Source: Podospora bellae-mahoneyi
Lineage: Eukaryota > Ascomycota > Sordariomycetes > Sordariales > Podosporaceae
Reading direction: 5' to 3'
Length of the DNA: 64,000 bases
NCBI RefSeq assembly: GCF_035222275.1
Contig: NW_026946359.1
Coordinates: 5,146,001-5,210,000 of the forward strand
The translations under genes were made by a program, and so were the position numbers. The notes beneath the pieces were generated by a model, which was not told the origin of the DNA, searched no databases, and worked only from the letters and a program-made list of their open reading frames with translations. Of this stretch, positions 22,100-33,573 are shown piece after piece; position 1 is the stretch's first letter; each line of letters opens with the position of its first letter.

Positions 22100-24438
22100 G
22101 GGGGGTTGATGGGGAGGAATTTGCTTTTTTTTTAGCGGGTTTAAAATGATGATTTATTTCTGGTGTATATCTGGTCTGGGATTACTGAGATACCTATCCC
22201 AGTTTTCTTGTTCCTGTGAGTTGTATTCTCGCAGCATATCTGCAAGCCAAAGCTCCTATGGTGCCATTGAGGGTTTTCGGGTTTAGATGAAGAAGTGGCG
22301 CAAGACACAGCCTTGGCTTACCCTCTATCTCATCCCCAAGGCCTCGGACGAACTCAACCTTTTTTACTCCATCTTACATCTTGGTTTCTTCTTTGTCGGG
22401 CTACACAAAATGCCAGCTTGACATTTTACCCCTGACAGAGTAGGCCAGCAACCATCACTCCCAACTTTTTGATCCAGTTAACGGAACGCACCCATAGAAC
22501 CACACCCCCTTCCTCTTCTCAAAGGATATGACTAGTAGCACAGCCAACCCCGCAAACCTGCCCTCCTTTGGCCAAAGTTGGTAAGGAAGAAACTTGAGAT
22601 GCAGTCATCCTGCAGGTTTTGGGTTGGGACCATGTTATGATTGATCGAGTAAGGTCGGGGGCTCGGCAGGCTCGGCTAGGGAGACCACCGCGCCCCCCCC
22701 ACCCCTATCATCTACAGATTTGCTGATGTCTCATTTATCTTGTACTACTGCGAGACACAGGTTGTATAATAGAGAGTTTCTTATCCCTTTTCTGAATAAG
22801 AACATGAGAAAGCAAAGGAGGTGGGTAGGGGATCTCCCCTGGGGTTTGCAATTTCTTTCTAGGGTCGGCGCGAAGGTAACCGAGATATGTTGAAAGTTGT
22901 GACCTATCTTTGGAATCTCCGCTTGGAGATCTAGCAGCTGTTGGAGGCGATACAGAGGTGCTAGTGGGTGTGGTTGTTGGTTTGAGGGGAGGAGGATATG
23001 TGAGGTGAGCGGGCAACTTTCTGGTACCGGGCTACCGCTAAGGGGTTGGAGGGATTAATAGTTTCGTTTTTTTGTGTTTGTTGATTGGTTTTTGGACCCT
23101 GAAGAACCTTGCGTATTGCTGTTAGAACGCTTGATTTATCAAGTGGTATTAGCCTGTCGATACCAAGCAGTTCATGTTGTACTGGTGGGCTCGAAGTTGG
23201 ATAAAGACTGCAGACCCTGTCCTCTCACGAGGAGGACACTAACTAACTCCGTAATTCCGGGCTAGAGACATGTCGTGGTACAGTCTAGAAGAACGAGCAG
23301 GATCTGACAGATTTACAGTTGACCAAGGCTGGAAGAAGATCTTCAGGATACAGATGGCAGGCAATGTTGTCAGCCGAGTTCACCAATGACTATTGCAGTT
23401 GGGCAGTAATAAGCCGCTGGTGTTCGACGCATGCTAATCCTACCAAGAGGTCAAAGCGGGAGTCTACTGGGTTGACATAAGGGTTGGCATTTCATGATTT
23501 AGGTAATTGGTGAGGGTCGCTTAGAAGTTTTCCGAGTCCACCAACGAAGAGATGAAAAATGACTTTTCTCTGACAGATCTTCAGGGACTTGATGTAGCTC
23601 CTCCTCGACAACCACCTCAACCGAAACCGAGGCAAAGAAATACAAAAGGTTTGACAGCCCCAACACATCGGTAGCGAGCCTTGGGCTTGCTGAACCGAAC
23701 CCGGGGTGGACACATGTTGGCCGTCATCAAGGCCAACTCAAGCCACGGCGTCATGTCGTAACACCCTTACATTACCGAGCAACCTGTTCTCCGCCAGCCA
23801 GCCTCCGTGTTATTCACAACGGCCATTCCCACACTTACATTCCTCGGGATGCGAGGCGGGGGCAGTAGCGGTGAGCTGCTTTCCCAACAGAGAAAAGCCT
23901 TCGGAGGTTTTGTTGGTGATATTATGCAACACGTCGGCAGATGAGCACATCTAAAGATGCAGCTTAGGGGCTCAGTAACGAAGATCAGTCGGGTCATCCA
24001 GAGCCATAGCTGTGGGTACGGTACCACTCCCGACGTTCCGATTTCTTCGAGAGCGGCACACACGATATCGCCAATCTCATCCCGTCATGTTGGGCTGTCT
24101 CGGTTATCTCATCCGTCGCAAGAGGTGTGGCTGATTATAGAGAATAATAAGTGCCTTTGACGACCAGCTCTAGCGGTCCAAAGAGGAATATGATTGCCAC
24201 AGTGTGCTTGTGTGTGTGTAGCCAGGTTGTCCCGCCAAAAAGGGGGTCAAAACAAACCCCACCCACCACCCCAAAGCTAACTTGTGCTCCGAATGCTTAT
24301 CTACCGGGATGCGCACCTAAACACCCACAACCAACCAAACTTCGCCACCCAACACCCCCTATCTCAAGTCTATCAAAACAACATACCATCAACTTCAACA
24401 GCAGCAAAAAATGCATTTATCTCGAAAAATGCCCAAAA
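22100..24438. other. Intergenic, no supported gene
   Basis: About 2.3 kb between SPOUT1-like and the 5S rRNA gene. Open frames are short and lack domains or plausible splicing. Nothing notable beyond a C-rich run near 22690-22706. Confidence 0.55.
24427..24438 (-). terminator. RNA polymerase III terminator of the 5S gene
   Basis: Immediately downstream of the 5S 3' end the transcribed strand reads as two T-runs separated by GGGCA, the expected Pol III stop. Confidence 0.7.
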
Positions 24439-24557
24439 ACATACAACACCGAGGATTCCCCAGTGGTCACCCACCTGAGTACTAGTTCAGCACTCAACTG
24501 CTTATCTAGGGGAGAGCGGACGGGATCCCGAGCTTTCAGTTGGTTATGGTCGTATGT
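24439..24557 (-). rRNA. 5S ribosomal RNA
   Basis: On the minus strand this 119-base stretch begins ACATACGACCAT and ends GTTGTATGT, so the two ends pair to form helix I. The internal blocks GGGATCCCGTCCGCTCTCCC and GGTGGGTGACCAC are typical of fungal 5S rRNA and hold the internal Pol III promoter. It stands alone, not in an rDNA repeat, as is usual in Pezizomycotina where 5S genes are dispersed. Sequence variants between copies are known in Neurospora; whether this copy is expressed cannot be told from one locus. Confidence 0.93.
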
Positions 24558-25345
24558 AATAGTCGTGGTTAGACTGTCGGCTTATAAAAGGACAAGCCCT
24601 GCAGTGCTATCTTGAGATAGGTGTTGTTTTGCTGTGTCAGGAGGCAAGTGGGTTGTTCATGCGGGACAGGAGAGGTTTGTGGAAAGAGGATAGGCAGCAT
24701 AAACAGATGGCTTGAGAAAGCCGCGATAAGAGGGTGAACGCCAGGTAATGTTATGTCATGTCTTTTGCCTTCCATGTCTCACGGTCCGTCATCGTGAGGA
24801 AGGTGCTAGCCATGGTGATATTTACCACTGTGGGAGGGAACACGTCATTTCAAGAAAGGGGAAGTCAAGTAACAGGATGCGGTGCAAATCTGGCCCTATA
24901 ATTTGCTGTGGTCTCCGCTTCATCTTTGAATTGCAACTCGAGAATGATGGTGGCCAGTGGGCATCATACATACCTAGAGCTGGCAGTGTAGTGAAGGTCA
25001 GCGTGACAATGCCTACCGCAATTCTCCCACTTAATAAAGGGTGGCAGCTGCAAAACCGGGTCGATTGACTCGGCCGATGTTCTTGAAGCATATCGTCGAG
25101 CTCCTTCCTTTGCTCCCCCTGGGCTGTGAGGTATTGACCCTTCCTGTATCATGCCATCACCCCACTCCACGGACGCGAAGCCAGCCAGCTTTGGACCCTT
25201 TTGAACTCTTCCTCGTTCAACTCCCGCTCCGCCACATGCCCATCCTTCTCGAGTTCGATAGCAGGGGCAAATATCGACACACATCACGCTTAGCGATCGG
25301 TTTATCCACGGCAACTGTTTACTGTATAGCTATACTCCTTCCACC
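24558..25345. other. Intergenic, 5S upstream flank and Cys-rich gene promoter
   Basis: No gene supported. It holds the presumptive promoter of the four-exon Cys-rich gene. Confidence 0.5.
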
Positions 25346-26384
25346 ATGGCTCAATGTCTTTGCAGAGGAGAGGATAGGCGGCCAGGGCCAAACGGGAGAT
25401 GCGTAGGTTGCAGTGTAAGTGCCCAATACAATGACTCGACTTTGAGGCCGTCGGAGGTCAACACTGACATGTTCTTGCTGGGATTTAGGAACGAATAAAT
25501 CCGGCCACACGACCGGAATGGAGCCCGTTACCGCCAGTCCCTCAGCAGCAGCCGTTACCTCCGCCAGATCCGCTACAGTGGCCGTTCCTACAGCAGCAGC
25601 CGTTGGCACCAGACCCGCTACAGTGGCAGCTCTTACAGCAGCCGCCGTTACCTCCGCCACTCCCGCTGCAGTGGCCGTTCCTACAGCAGCAGCCGCCGGC
25701 ACTAGTCACCAAACAGTGGCAGCTCCTCCAGCAGCAGCTGGTACCGCAAGTCCCGCTACAGAGGCAGCTCCTACAGCAGCAGCCATTACCGCCAGACCCG
25801 CCACAAGACAAAATGGCCAAGGCCATGGGAAAAGCCAAGGCCTACGAAAAAGCTGTGGCTGACAAGATCTGCCCATGTTCGCTCCCAGAGATCGAGTGCA
25901 AGGTCAAACTACCGCTCCGTTGCACAGGAGTGATAGTCGCACAAGGCCGCACAAACCAGGTGTGTAGCTATAGGCCATGCATCGATGCAGTATGCTTTCA
26001 CTCCTTATCAGCGGAAAAACCACGAAGTGACTAACTAGTTTGGTGTAGTGCTGCCGGCGACGACCGCGGAAACCCAAATTAGCAAGTGCAGAAAAACCTC
26101 GTGTACTACATCCTTGCCATTGTTTGGAGGTGATCAAACGTGGTGAGAAATGCTATGCCGAAGGGAGGTGTGAGCAGATATCTGACCGTAGTGGCTGGTG
26201 TTGTCCAGCGTGTGGGCCCAAGAAACCTGGGAGAAATAGCGCGGTAAGATGGGTTTCGTGCCGAGGTGCTTTTTGCATATCTACACACATTTTAACTTCT
26301 GAATAGGACTGTGCTGCCAAAAGGTCGTCTAAAAAGTTGAGCGATCGTAGACAGATCTGGAGACCAGAAGGATCCGAACAATGA
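25346..26384 (+). CDS. Cys-rich protein with Pro/Leu/Gln/Trp tandem repeats (unknown function)
   Basis: I do not recognise a family. Four exons (25346-25414, 25489-25959, 26049-26243, 26307-26384) give 270 residues; all three introns are phase 0 and have standard donors (GTAAGT, GTGTGT, GTAAGA), with CTAAC before one acceptor. The start ATG has a good context (CCACCATGG). Layout: a short Cys motif (MAQCLCRG...CVGC), then about 95 residues of five degenerate 13-17-residue repeats of type PLQWPFLQQQP, then a basic Lys/Ala stretch and a Cys-rich C-terminus with CPCSLPEIEC, CCRRRPRK, CHC, KCYAEGRC and WCCPACG. The paired Cys spacing suggests zinc or disulfide binding. No signal peptide is visible and the many Lys/Arg residues fit a nuclear or cytosolic protein. 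The repeat DNA is also open in other frames, so exon support outside the repeat carries the model. Confidence 0.62.
25519..25805 (+). repeat. Imperfect 40-50-base coding repeats (PLQW/QQQ units)
   Basis: About five to six degenerate units built on CCGCTACAGTGGC and CTACAGCAGCAG. They remain open in all three forward frames and in at least two reverse frames, because the units approach multiples of three and avoid stops. Frame choice is set by the flanking exons. Confidence 0.8.
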
Positions 26385-26967
26385 AAAGCCTCTAGAGGTA
26401 GCGATTATTCTGTAAAGCGATGGTTTTGGGAGTTTACGAACAAGTCGGGATCATTGGGGGCTGGAAAGGCGCAGGTCCGCCTTGAACTTCGTCTAGTGTT
26501 TAGAGATAATACCAAGAGCGCTTAACCCGCTAGTCATCAGCACACAGTATCGTTTTGGTACTGTCACGGTTGTGCACACTGATTACCACTAACATCTCAA
26601 TCTACCCCTGAGGCAGACCCCACCAAAGTAAACAAAGCAGTACTCCACCACCCCGATCATCGCCTACATGCATCAGGTGGCAAGGAAAACAGACGATACC
26701 ATAAGATCAAAGGTCAAAATGTTGGGCAGACGGAAAAAGAAACTACATATTTGGTTAATGACTGTGGTGCTATGTGATGTATACACCCTAAAACACTTCT
26801 CAACACACCTCGGTCCCATCAACAACCCCCTTCCTTTCCCCAACTAAAAGACAATATTCACAAAAAAAAAAAAAAAAAAAAAAAAAGACAACACAGAAAT
26901 GATCAAACAAGAAGTCAACCACCCGCTTTTTCCCCATCTTATTACATACAAACACCCCCACCCCGCC
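26385..26967. other. Intergenic between convergent genes
   Basis: The 3' flanks of the Cys-rich gene and the laccase. It contains a 25-base poly-A run at 26862-26886 (poly-T on the laccase strand). No gene. Confidence 0.65.
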
Positions 26968-28928
26968 TTACGCACCACTATCAATCTGCGGCACAACATT
27001 AAACCTCGTCCACCAATCCCACGCCTTGCAATTCCGCTCCACATCCCTCGGTATCCTCAGCCAGTCCACCTTTTTCGGTTCCACCACCAAGTTCGCCAGG
27101 AAGCCACCACTCGCGTGCCAGACGATGTGGCAGTGAAACGACCAGATGCCCGGGTTCCCGTCAAACTGCATGACTAGATGGCCGTTGCCCCGGACGATGT
27201 GGACGTCCCTCCTGTGGGGGTTGGAAGGGCGGGTGATGGTGCCGTCCCAGTCGCCTGGCCCTTCGTGCAGGATGTAGGGGTTGTGGCCGTGGAGATGCAT
27301 TGGGTGACTTTGGGGAGAAATGTCAGCAACGGGGGAAGGGGGGGGGGAGGAGGGAAGGAAGGACTTACGGTCCGGCGGAGCGGTTCCGCACAATGATCCG
27401 AACTGACGAGTTGCTGTAGTAGTTCACCACGTTCCACTCTCTCGGAAAGGTGAAATTCCCCTCGTTTGCGACAAGCAGGACAGGTTCGTTGTAGTGAGTC
27501 CTCATCGAGACGCCGTTGAACTTCCACAGCGTGACGTCGGACGCGTTCTTGAAGAGCTCGATTTCCATCGTCTGGGTGTATGTCGGTTTGGGTACGGCCA
27601 TGGGGTACAGCGGTTCTGTCTTGGCCAGGTCTTCGTTTGTGCAGGAGGGGTCCTCGGGGATGTTCCACGCTTGGCTGGTGGGCGCCTTGTCTGTGTCTGC
27701 CTTGTCGTAATACACCGCTGCTACGGCGTTGGGTTGACGGTTGGGGGAGCAGTTGGTCAGGTTGGAACGCATCCAGAAAGCCGAGTCAGGTTTGCCGACA
27801 TTGGCGGTCACGAGGACGTCGGTGCGTTGACCCACGCCGAGGATGACCATGTTGGTTTTGTATGGTTTGACAGGGGTGAAATCTTCTGCGATGACGGTGA
27901 AGGTGTGGCCGTCGATGGTGAAACGCTGGACGCCATCGCCACCGGTGTTGACCAGACGGAGACGGTGGGTCTTGCCGGTTTGGAACCTGAACTTGGAGAT
28001 GCCAGCGTTGTTGGTGCAGGGCGTCTTGTCCCCCGGGGCAACAGTTGAGCAGTCAAAGTTCATCTTGCCATTGATCAGGTTGTTGTCTGACACCACACGA
28101 GGGCTGCCGTTGGGTTTGAGCATCTCTTCGACGATGTCATGGTATTCCTTGTGATACCAGTCTGTAAAAGAACACCACTGTTAGTGATTGTGCTGGGATA
28201 TTTGACAGATGGAAGCATACCACTCAGAAGAATGGGACCAAGATCAACGTCGTACTTGGCCTGAGTAGGACCATGAATGACCATCGGTCCAACAATACCA
28301 CCAGCATATTGAGCAGAGTAATGAGCGTGATACCACGTCGAACCGTACAAGCTGGCAAGAAATTCGTATCGATAACTGGTTCCGGGCGGGATAGGGCATT
28401 GCGAGATACCCGGTGCTCCATCTTCCCATGGGGTTTCTGTTTGCAGGAAGCCGTGCCAGTGAATAGCCGTGCCGTCTTCGGGGTTGGTGATGTTGTTCCT
28501 CACATTGACAACAATCATGTCACCCCAGTTTGCTTCGATCAAAGGCCCAGGAAAGGCACCATTGACAAGAAGAACTTCGCGTTCATATCCATCTGGGGCG
28601 ATGAGCCCACGGCTGATTGTGAAGTCGTAGTATCTCGTCACGCCCGTGTGTGGGTTTTCGACATAAGGGTTGGTCCCCGAGTCTGTGAGCTTGCCCCATG
28701 GATAGCCGTCAGGAAGAGGGTTGTTGGTAAGCATGAAAGGAATCAGTGGGAATAATAACGTCCCAAGAAGAGAGGCGCTGCAGTTGTCATGTTAGCTTAA
28801 CCCCTATTGCCCGTTGATTCTCATCCTGCTCACCCATTTGTCCTCTTCTGAGGTAACGCCGGTTCGGTATTAGAAAGAGCCAGGGCAGCAAAGTTGGCAA
28901 GCCCCTTGACTATGCCAATGACACCCAT
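26968..28928 (-). CDS. Ascomycete laccase-like multicopper oxidase
   Basis: Four exons (28834-28928, 28221-28777, 27369-28161, 26968-27307), introns of 56, 59 and 61 bases, 594 residues. All four copper motifs are present in order: [21 protein letters not shown] and [11 protein letters not shown]. The last contains the type-1 copper His-Cys-His pattern. The sequence follows ascomycete laccases throughout ([27 protein letters not shown]), and it ends in DSGA, like the processed C-terminal DSG(L/I/V) plug of asco-laccases but with no residues after it. The enzyme oxidises phenols or related donors while reducing oxygen to water. The N-terminus has a hydrophobic stretch ([16 protein letters not shown]) after about 32 residues, so it may be a signal anchor or a late signal peptide; the first exon is the least certain part. 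The substrate cannot be read from sequence. Confidence 0.9.
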
Positions 28929-31571
28929 GGCGAGCAACTGAATGGGAGAGGGAGAATGGACAAAGAGAAGCCCGACCCGGCGACAAAAGAATGACTGGAA
29001 AGGAAGTCACACCGCTGCTGAAGACTCGAGAGAAGGTTTCCGCTGTCTGAGAGAGACACTGGATACTTAAACGGTCTCGAGAGCGTCCGTGAGCATGGGC
29101 CACAGAAAGGCCTTGAACTGTGAGACTTGGTCGTCGTGACGCCAATGGCGTCTCCCCCTGCGCGGCCACATGTCGTGAAGTACACGGCAGAAGAATAGCG
29201 CAGCCATTGCCAACCCCGATCAACTCCGGTGTTGCCCTTCTGGTGGCTGCCCTGCTCTCCCGAGCCCCAATCCCTGCTCTGACGGGCGTCGCTGAACCTT
29301 CGACGAGGTGGGTTGGACAACGGACCTGAAAGAGGGCAACCAAGACAATGGACCTGGACTCAGTATTGATATCCCTTCGGGTGAGGGTTACCGCCCAGCC
29401 GGTGGTTGCATGCTGTGGTCGGGGAGGAGTGCTTCGGCGATGTAGGGATGATGCCAAGCCATAAGGGGCTAGGGGGTTTGAGAGCAATGAGGGAGAGTTG
29501 AGAAAACGGGGGTCTCCGCCCCGCTGGGCTGATCGCACCGTCCGATCACCCGCATGCTGCAACGGGGGGGGGGGGACGGTGATCCCTTTGGTGGCGCGGG
29601 AAGAGCCCATGAGCTGAGTGCCAAGAGGCCTATCGCAGAGCCGCTCGCCTCTGCAAGGGCTTTGGGCAGGTCCGACCGCCAGGGCGATCATCATTGACAA
29701 CCTCAGAATGTTTGTGACAGAGCTGCCGTGTCTTGGTGGACACAACAGATGTGAACAGATTCGATGCTGAAAAGGAAGTCAGCAGGATCATTCGTATCCG
29801 TTTTGGTCCACAGTCGTCCACCTTTCGAGGTCGCTCGCTCGGCGAGTTACACACTTCCCAATCTCCAGGGTTCGAATGCTTCCATGATTACAACAACCAC
29901 CGTCGCGTAGAATTAACTTCTGGACGAGACCTTGGCTTCAAAACTTTCCGAGCTGGTTTTCTTTGCAAGTCCGTGCCAAGTTCAGGGTTCGGAAGAATTA
30001 CCCGAGGGTTCGGCACTGGTGTATAGTAGGGTGCTGGGATGACGGCATGGATGGCTGAAGTAGTGAGGAAACAAGCAACTTCGAGATCATGTGGCGGCGA
30101 ACCAAAGGGCACTGAGTGTTGCAATGATTGCCTCGTGCGGGCAGAGTTCCTGCTGGACGGGACGCTGCAGTGCAGCGTCCTTAAAGCGGAAGGCGTACAC
30201 ACCAAGAACGAATCAATACACCAAGGCCTTGGAAGCACCACTGCCGCAGAACCAAGTATATCTTCGGCATGATAAGTGTTTCAGGAACTCCTAGAGAACA
30301 TGGTAAACATCCGGTGGCTTCCTGGGTGGCTTTCAGGTCGTCTTGACGTCGCCATGTCGTTGGAACCACTAGCTGAAGAGGGCTCTTCGTGATGGTGGTT
30401 GCATATCTCATTTCATTAGTCGTTGTGAAAGCTTCGGCCGAGCTGTGGCTGCTCAAAAACTAGGGCTCGGACTTGGGCGGGAGGTCGGACACGGACTGAA
30501 GGCCGCTTGTGGTGTCTCAGTCGCAACGTCCCACGGCCACCAGGATACCCTCATCTCCATCGTGCAGCCAGATGTTCGTCTATGCGTCCATAGATGAATT
30601 GTTCGTTTTCCATGCAACACGGGCAGTTGCTTGCCTTGCTGTGCGAGTGGGTTATTCAGGCTGGCGTGGAAAGATGGACAGATCGATAGAGACTCCACGC
30701 AAGGCGTTGACGACGACCATGACAGGAACCAAGCGATTCTCAAAAAGGGGGTGCGTTCAGCTGCTGTCAACCATCGAGCTGCCTTAGTGTCTACAGGTGT
30801 CAGTTGCGTCTGCAGGCGGCGGCCTGCTTCGACGTGAAGAGACGACGGACGGCAGTTGACTGTCTGGGGGAGACGAGCCTATCGATTTTGGAGATCTTCC
30901 CTGCAGCAGCTAGCCTATGCTTCCCTCGGTAATTAGCAGTCCAGGGATGCAGGTTAAAATTGTCCGACAGACCAAGATACGGCGGTGCAACACAACAGGT
31001 CTCTTCCGTTCCGGGACGAAATCGAGCTTCTGGACTTTGCCCGCCCAACACTCCAAATCGCTGTTTCACACACTTCGTATTTCCGAGAAGAGAACAAAAG
31101 ACCACGCGTAGAAAAAGAACAGCACCTCGATGGTGACACCACAAAAGTGCGGTCAAGTGTAAAGTGCGAAGGGACAGGTTCTCTGGCAGCATTCCTGAAC
31201 AGTCGAAGAAAGTCAAATGTGTGCAATTCTGTATCCTCGGGTCAGTCAATGCCGTCACTATCTCCTCACCTCCCAGCGCCGCTGACGAGGAGCTGGCCGA
31301 ATCGTTGGTCGAGTGCAAAGAATTAATTTGGCCAGTGATAATCCGCAAAGTCTTGTGGTTCCAGAGATTTTGCTTTGATCCTGGCTAAGCTTGGTAATAT
31401 TCTCAATATCAGAGTGCTTCCCAGCTGCACAGACATGGTGATGTATAGCACAATAGCCCGGGGGTGTCCACCCTCTCCAAACGCCTTCCCATCTCGCCCC
31501 ACCGAGCGATCCATATATACAATGTGTCAATGACACGGACTTGGTGTTTTGTTTCGTTGTTTCTTGTTTCT
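28929..31571. other. Intergenic, 2.6 kb upstream of laccase
   Basis: Holds the laccase promoter and the MGR2 3' flank. No open frame here shows a domain or plausible splicing. A poly-G run lies near 29561-29574. Confidence 0.55.
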
Positions 31572-32196
31572 TTAGTTGTCGTTGCTGCGGCGAACGGGTT
31601 GCTGATAAGGACGGAATGCGCCGGAGGCCATGATGATTGGGCGTCTTTGCGCGCGGAGGTAGGCCTCCTGAATGATGGGCGACGAATCCGACCGAATAAC
31701 ACTGCCGATCGACATGAAGAATCTGGGAGGCAAAGATGTGTTAACCACGATAATTCTCCAGGCGGCAGCAAGACCGCAGCCTACCCGAATGTCGCGCCGG
31801 AACCCAGCATGTACTGGCCGAGTGTTCGCATGATGCCGTTTGGCCCTGCGCCATATCTGAAGATGTTGACGGTTCCTAGACTGAATTAGACATCATCTCA
31901 AAATGCTCAGTGGCCGAAGCGGCAGCGCATACCAAAGATGAAGCCGATGATGCAGCCGACCGCTGTGCAATGCGATAATTAGCGTTCTGAAGAGTGCTAT
32001 TAAAAACAACTACTCGCCAAGGCAGAAACTTACTGCCGCCCATCAACATTCCCATCTTGACTATTCCATCAAGTTAGCCTATAGCCCAATCCCATGTCCT
32101 TGTCGCTGCCCATCTCCGTGAGGGGTCCCGCGGGGTTGTTGGCATACACTTGTCGACGTTTGACTGTCCAACGCCATGCTGAGGAGGAGGGGGCAT
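31572..32196 (-). CDS. MGR2: Mgr2/ROMO1-type TIM23 translocase subunit
   Basis: Five exons: 32148-32196, 32034-32060, 31933-31962, 31785-31875 and 31572-31722, giving 115 residues. The exons of 27 and 30 bases make it invisible as a single frame. The joined protein reads MPPPPQHGVG, KFKMGMLMGGTVGCIIGFIF, GAGPNGIMRTLGQYMLGSG, ATFGFFMSIGSVIRSD. This is the Mgr2/ROMO1 family signature: two Gly-rich transmembrane helices joined by a GPxGIxRTLGxY loop. Mgr2 is an inner-membrane subunit of the TIM23 preprotein translocase that gates lateral release of imported proteins; the animal homologue ROMO1 is also linked to reactive oxygen. Every splice site has a GT donor and AG acceptor, and the total is a multiple of three. 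It is divergent from PRO45, 1.4 kb away. Confidence 0.9.
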
Positions 32197-33573
32197 TTTG
32201 TGCTACTGGGGTGTTTAATCCGAGTCAACTGATGGTTTCAAACGAGTTGCTGCTGTGCTAAAAGTCGAGGCAGAAAACGGTCAAGGTGCAGCGCAGGCAC
32301 TGGTGGTCAGATGCGATATCGACAGTTGGATGTTGCCGTGGGCAAAATGTGGGTGCACGGACGGGGATTGATGCTACTTCAGCCTTGCCGATGGAAAGCG
32401 GTCAGTTCTAGGCAAGTTGCAAAGTTACAATTATGACGGATTTCCCCGCTGATAGCTAACGTGGATAAATATTGATTAATCTGGGGGTAGCAGTGACGCT
32501 AGATGCTCCCTGCCATGTTATGTCATGGAACACATCGAAGAGCTTGATGATGGCATCTACAGATGTTTCTTCATCAGGATATTGTTCTAGAAGGGTAAAG
32601 GAACGCAAATAACGTGATGGGCACAAAGCAAACGAGGAGCAGTCTTTATGTTCTCTCTCAAACTTCGAGGCGGCTTGAGGCGGGGGGAAACGACATCAGA
32701 CGCTCGGACCATTTTCAACTCTTCTGTTGTGGCAGACAGTGGCTTGTTGTTGAGATGCCCCCTTCCAAACCAGTTCTCACGTGACATAGTAGTTCGTTCA
32801 TGAGGGGCAGTCATGGTCACAAGTCCAAACTGCGATTAGCCCGAGTCAAGTCAGTTGGGATGACTGAGGGTCTGGAGAGGAATCCAACAAGCTGTTAGCT
32901 GAAGCGTGTATAGGTATTAATAAATTAAGACGGACGGTACTGAGCAAATGCCCATCAAAGCAGTCAAAGACGACTCCAGACAGAAAAGCCAAAGGTGGCT
33001 TGAAAAACAGGGGACGCGTGCGCGCAGACCACCCTGCGGCCCGCATTCTGCTCGCTAAGCGCCTCTCGAGGGCCAACGCCCAGGCCAGGAGAGACCTTGC
33101 CTCAAATTCTCAAGGTTGTCAACCTCACCTCCTGGCGCAGTCGCATTCCGAAATCGTGCTTGCCACCCCGAACCCACCGCGAAAACCGGCATCGCTGCCA
33201 GCCTCGTTTCCCGTCTCTCTGCCCGTCTTTTGAATACGCTTTTCCACCGACTTACCGGGTGTGCGCGTCGGCTCTCGGCGCGATCCCATCTCCCGTCCCC
33301 AGACCCCCGACCGGGCCAGCACCTTGCGCTTCGACGTCAGTGCTAATCTCGACAACTCCACACAACAAGGGCGGTTGCGACGACACCTCGCACCCTTTAG
33401 AGTGGGTCCGCTGCCAGAGATCAATCGCTCCTTCTTGTCGTCAACTCTGCTGAAGGCCGAAAGGGGCTTCTCATTCCAACTCGCCGGGGAGCTCGCCCGC
33501 GACAGCTCGCTGTCCTCCCCTCCCCCCTCGTCGTTACCCGCCAACCGCCCCGACCATCGCCCACGCCGTCCCC
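32197..33573. promoter_or_regulatory. Divergent intergenic region of MGR2 and PRO45
   Basis: 1.4 kb between two divergent start codons. The last 500 bases before PRO45 are C-rich and probably a long 5' leader. Open frames on both strands overlap one another and show no domain. Confidence 0.5.

Noticed and set aside
25542-25838. Antisense Gly/Cys-rich frame resembling a metallothionein
   Set aside because: It is the reverse complement of the CAG/CTG-rich PLQW repeats; the sense exons have splice sites and a Cys-rich C-terminus, while the antisense frame has no such support.
25518-25862. Ala/Val/Thr-rich sense frame over the same repeat
   Set aside because: It stops soon after the repeat and does not join the downstream Cys-rich exons.
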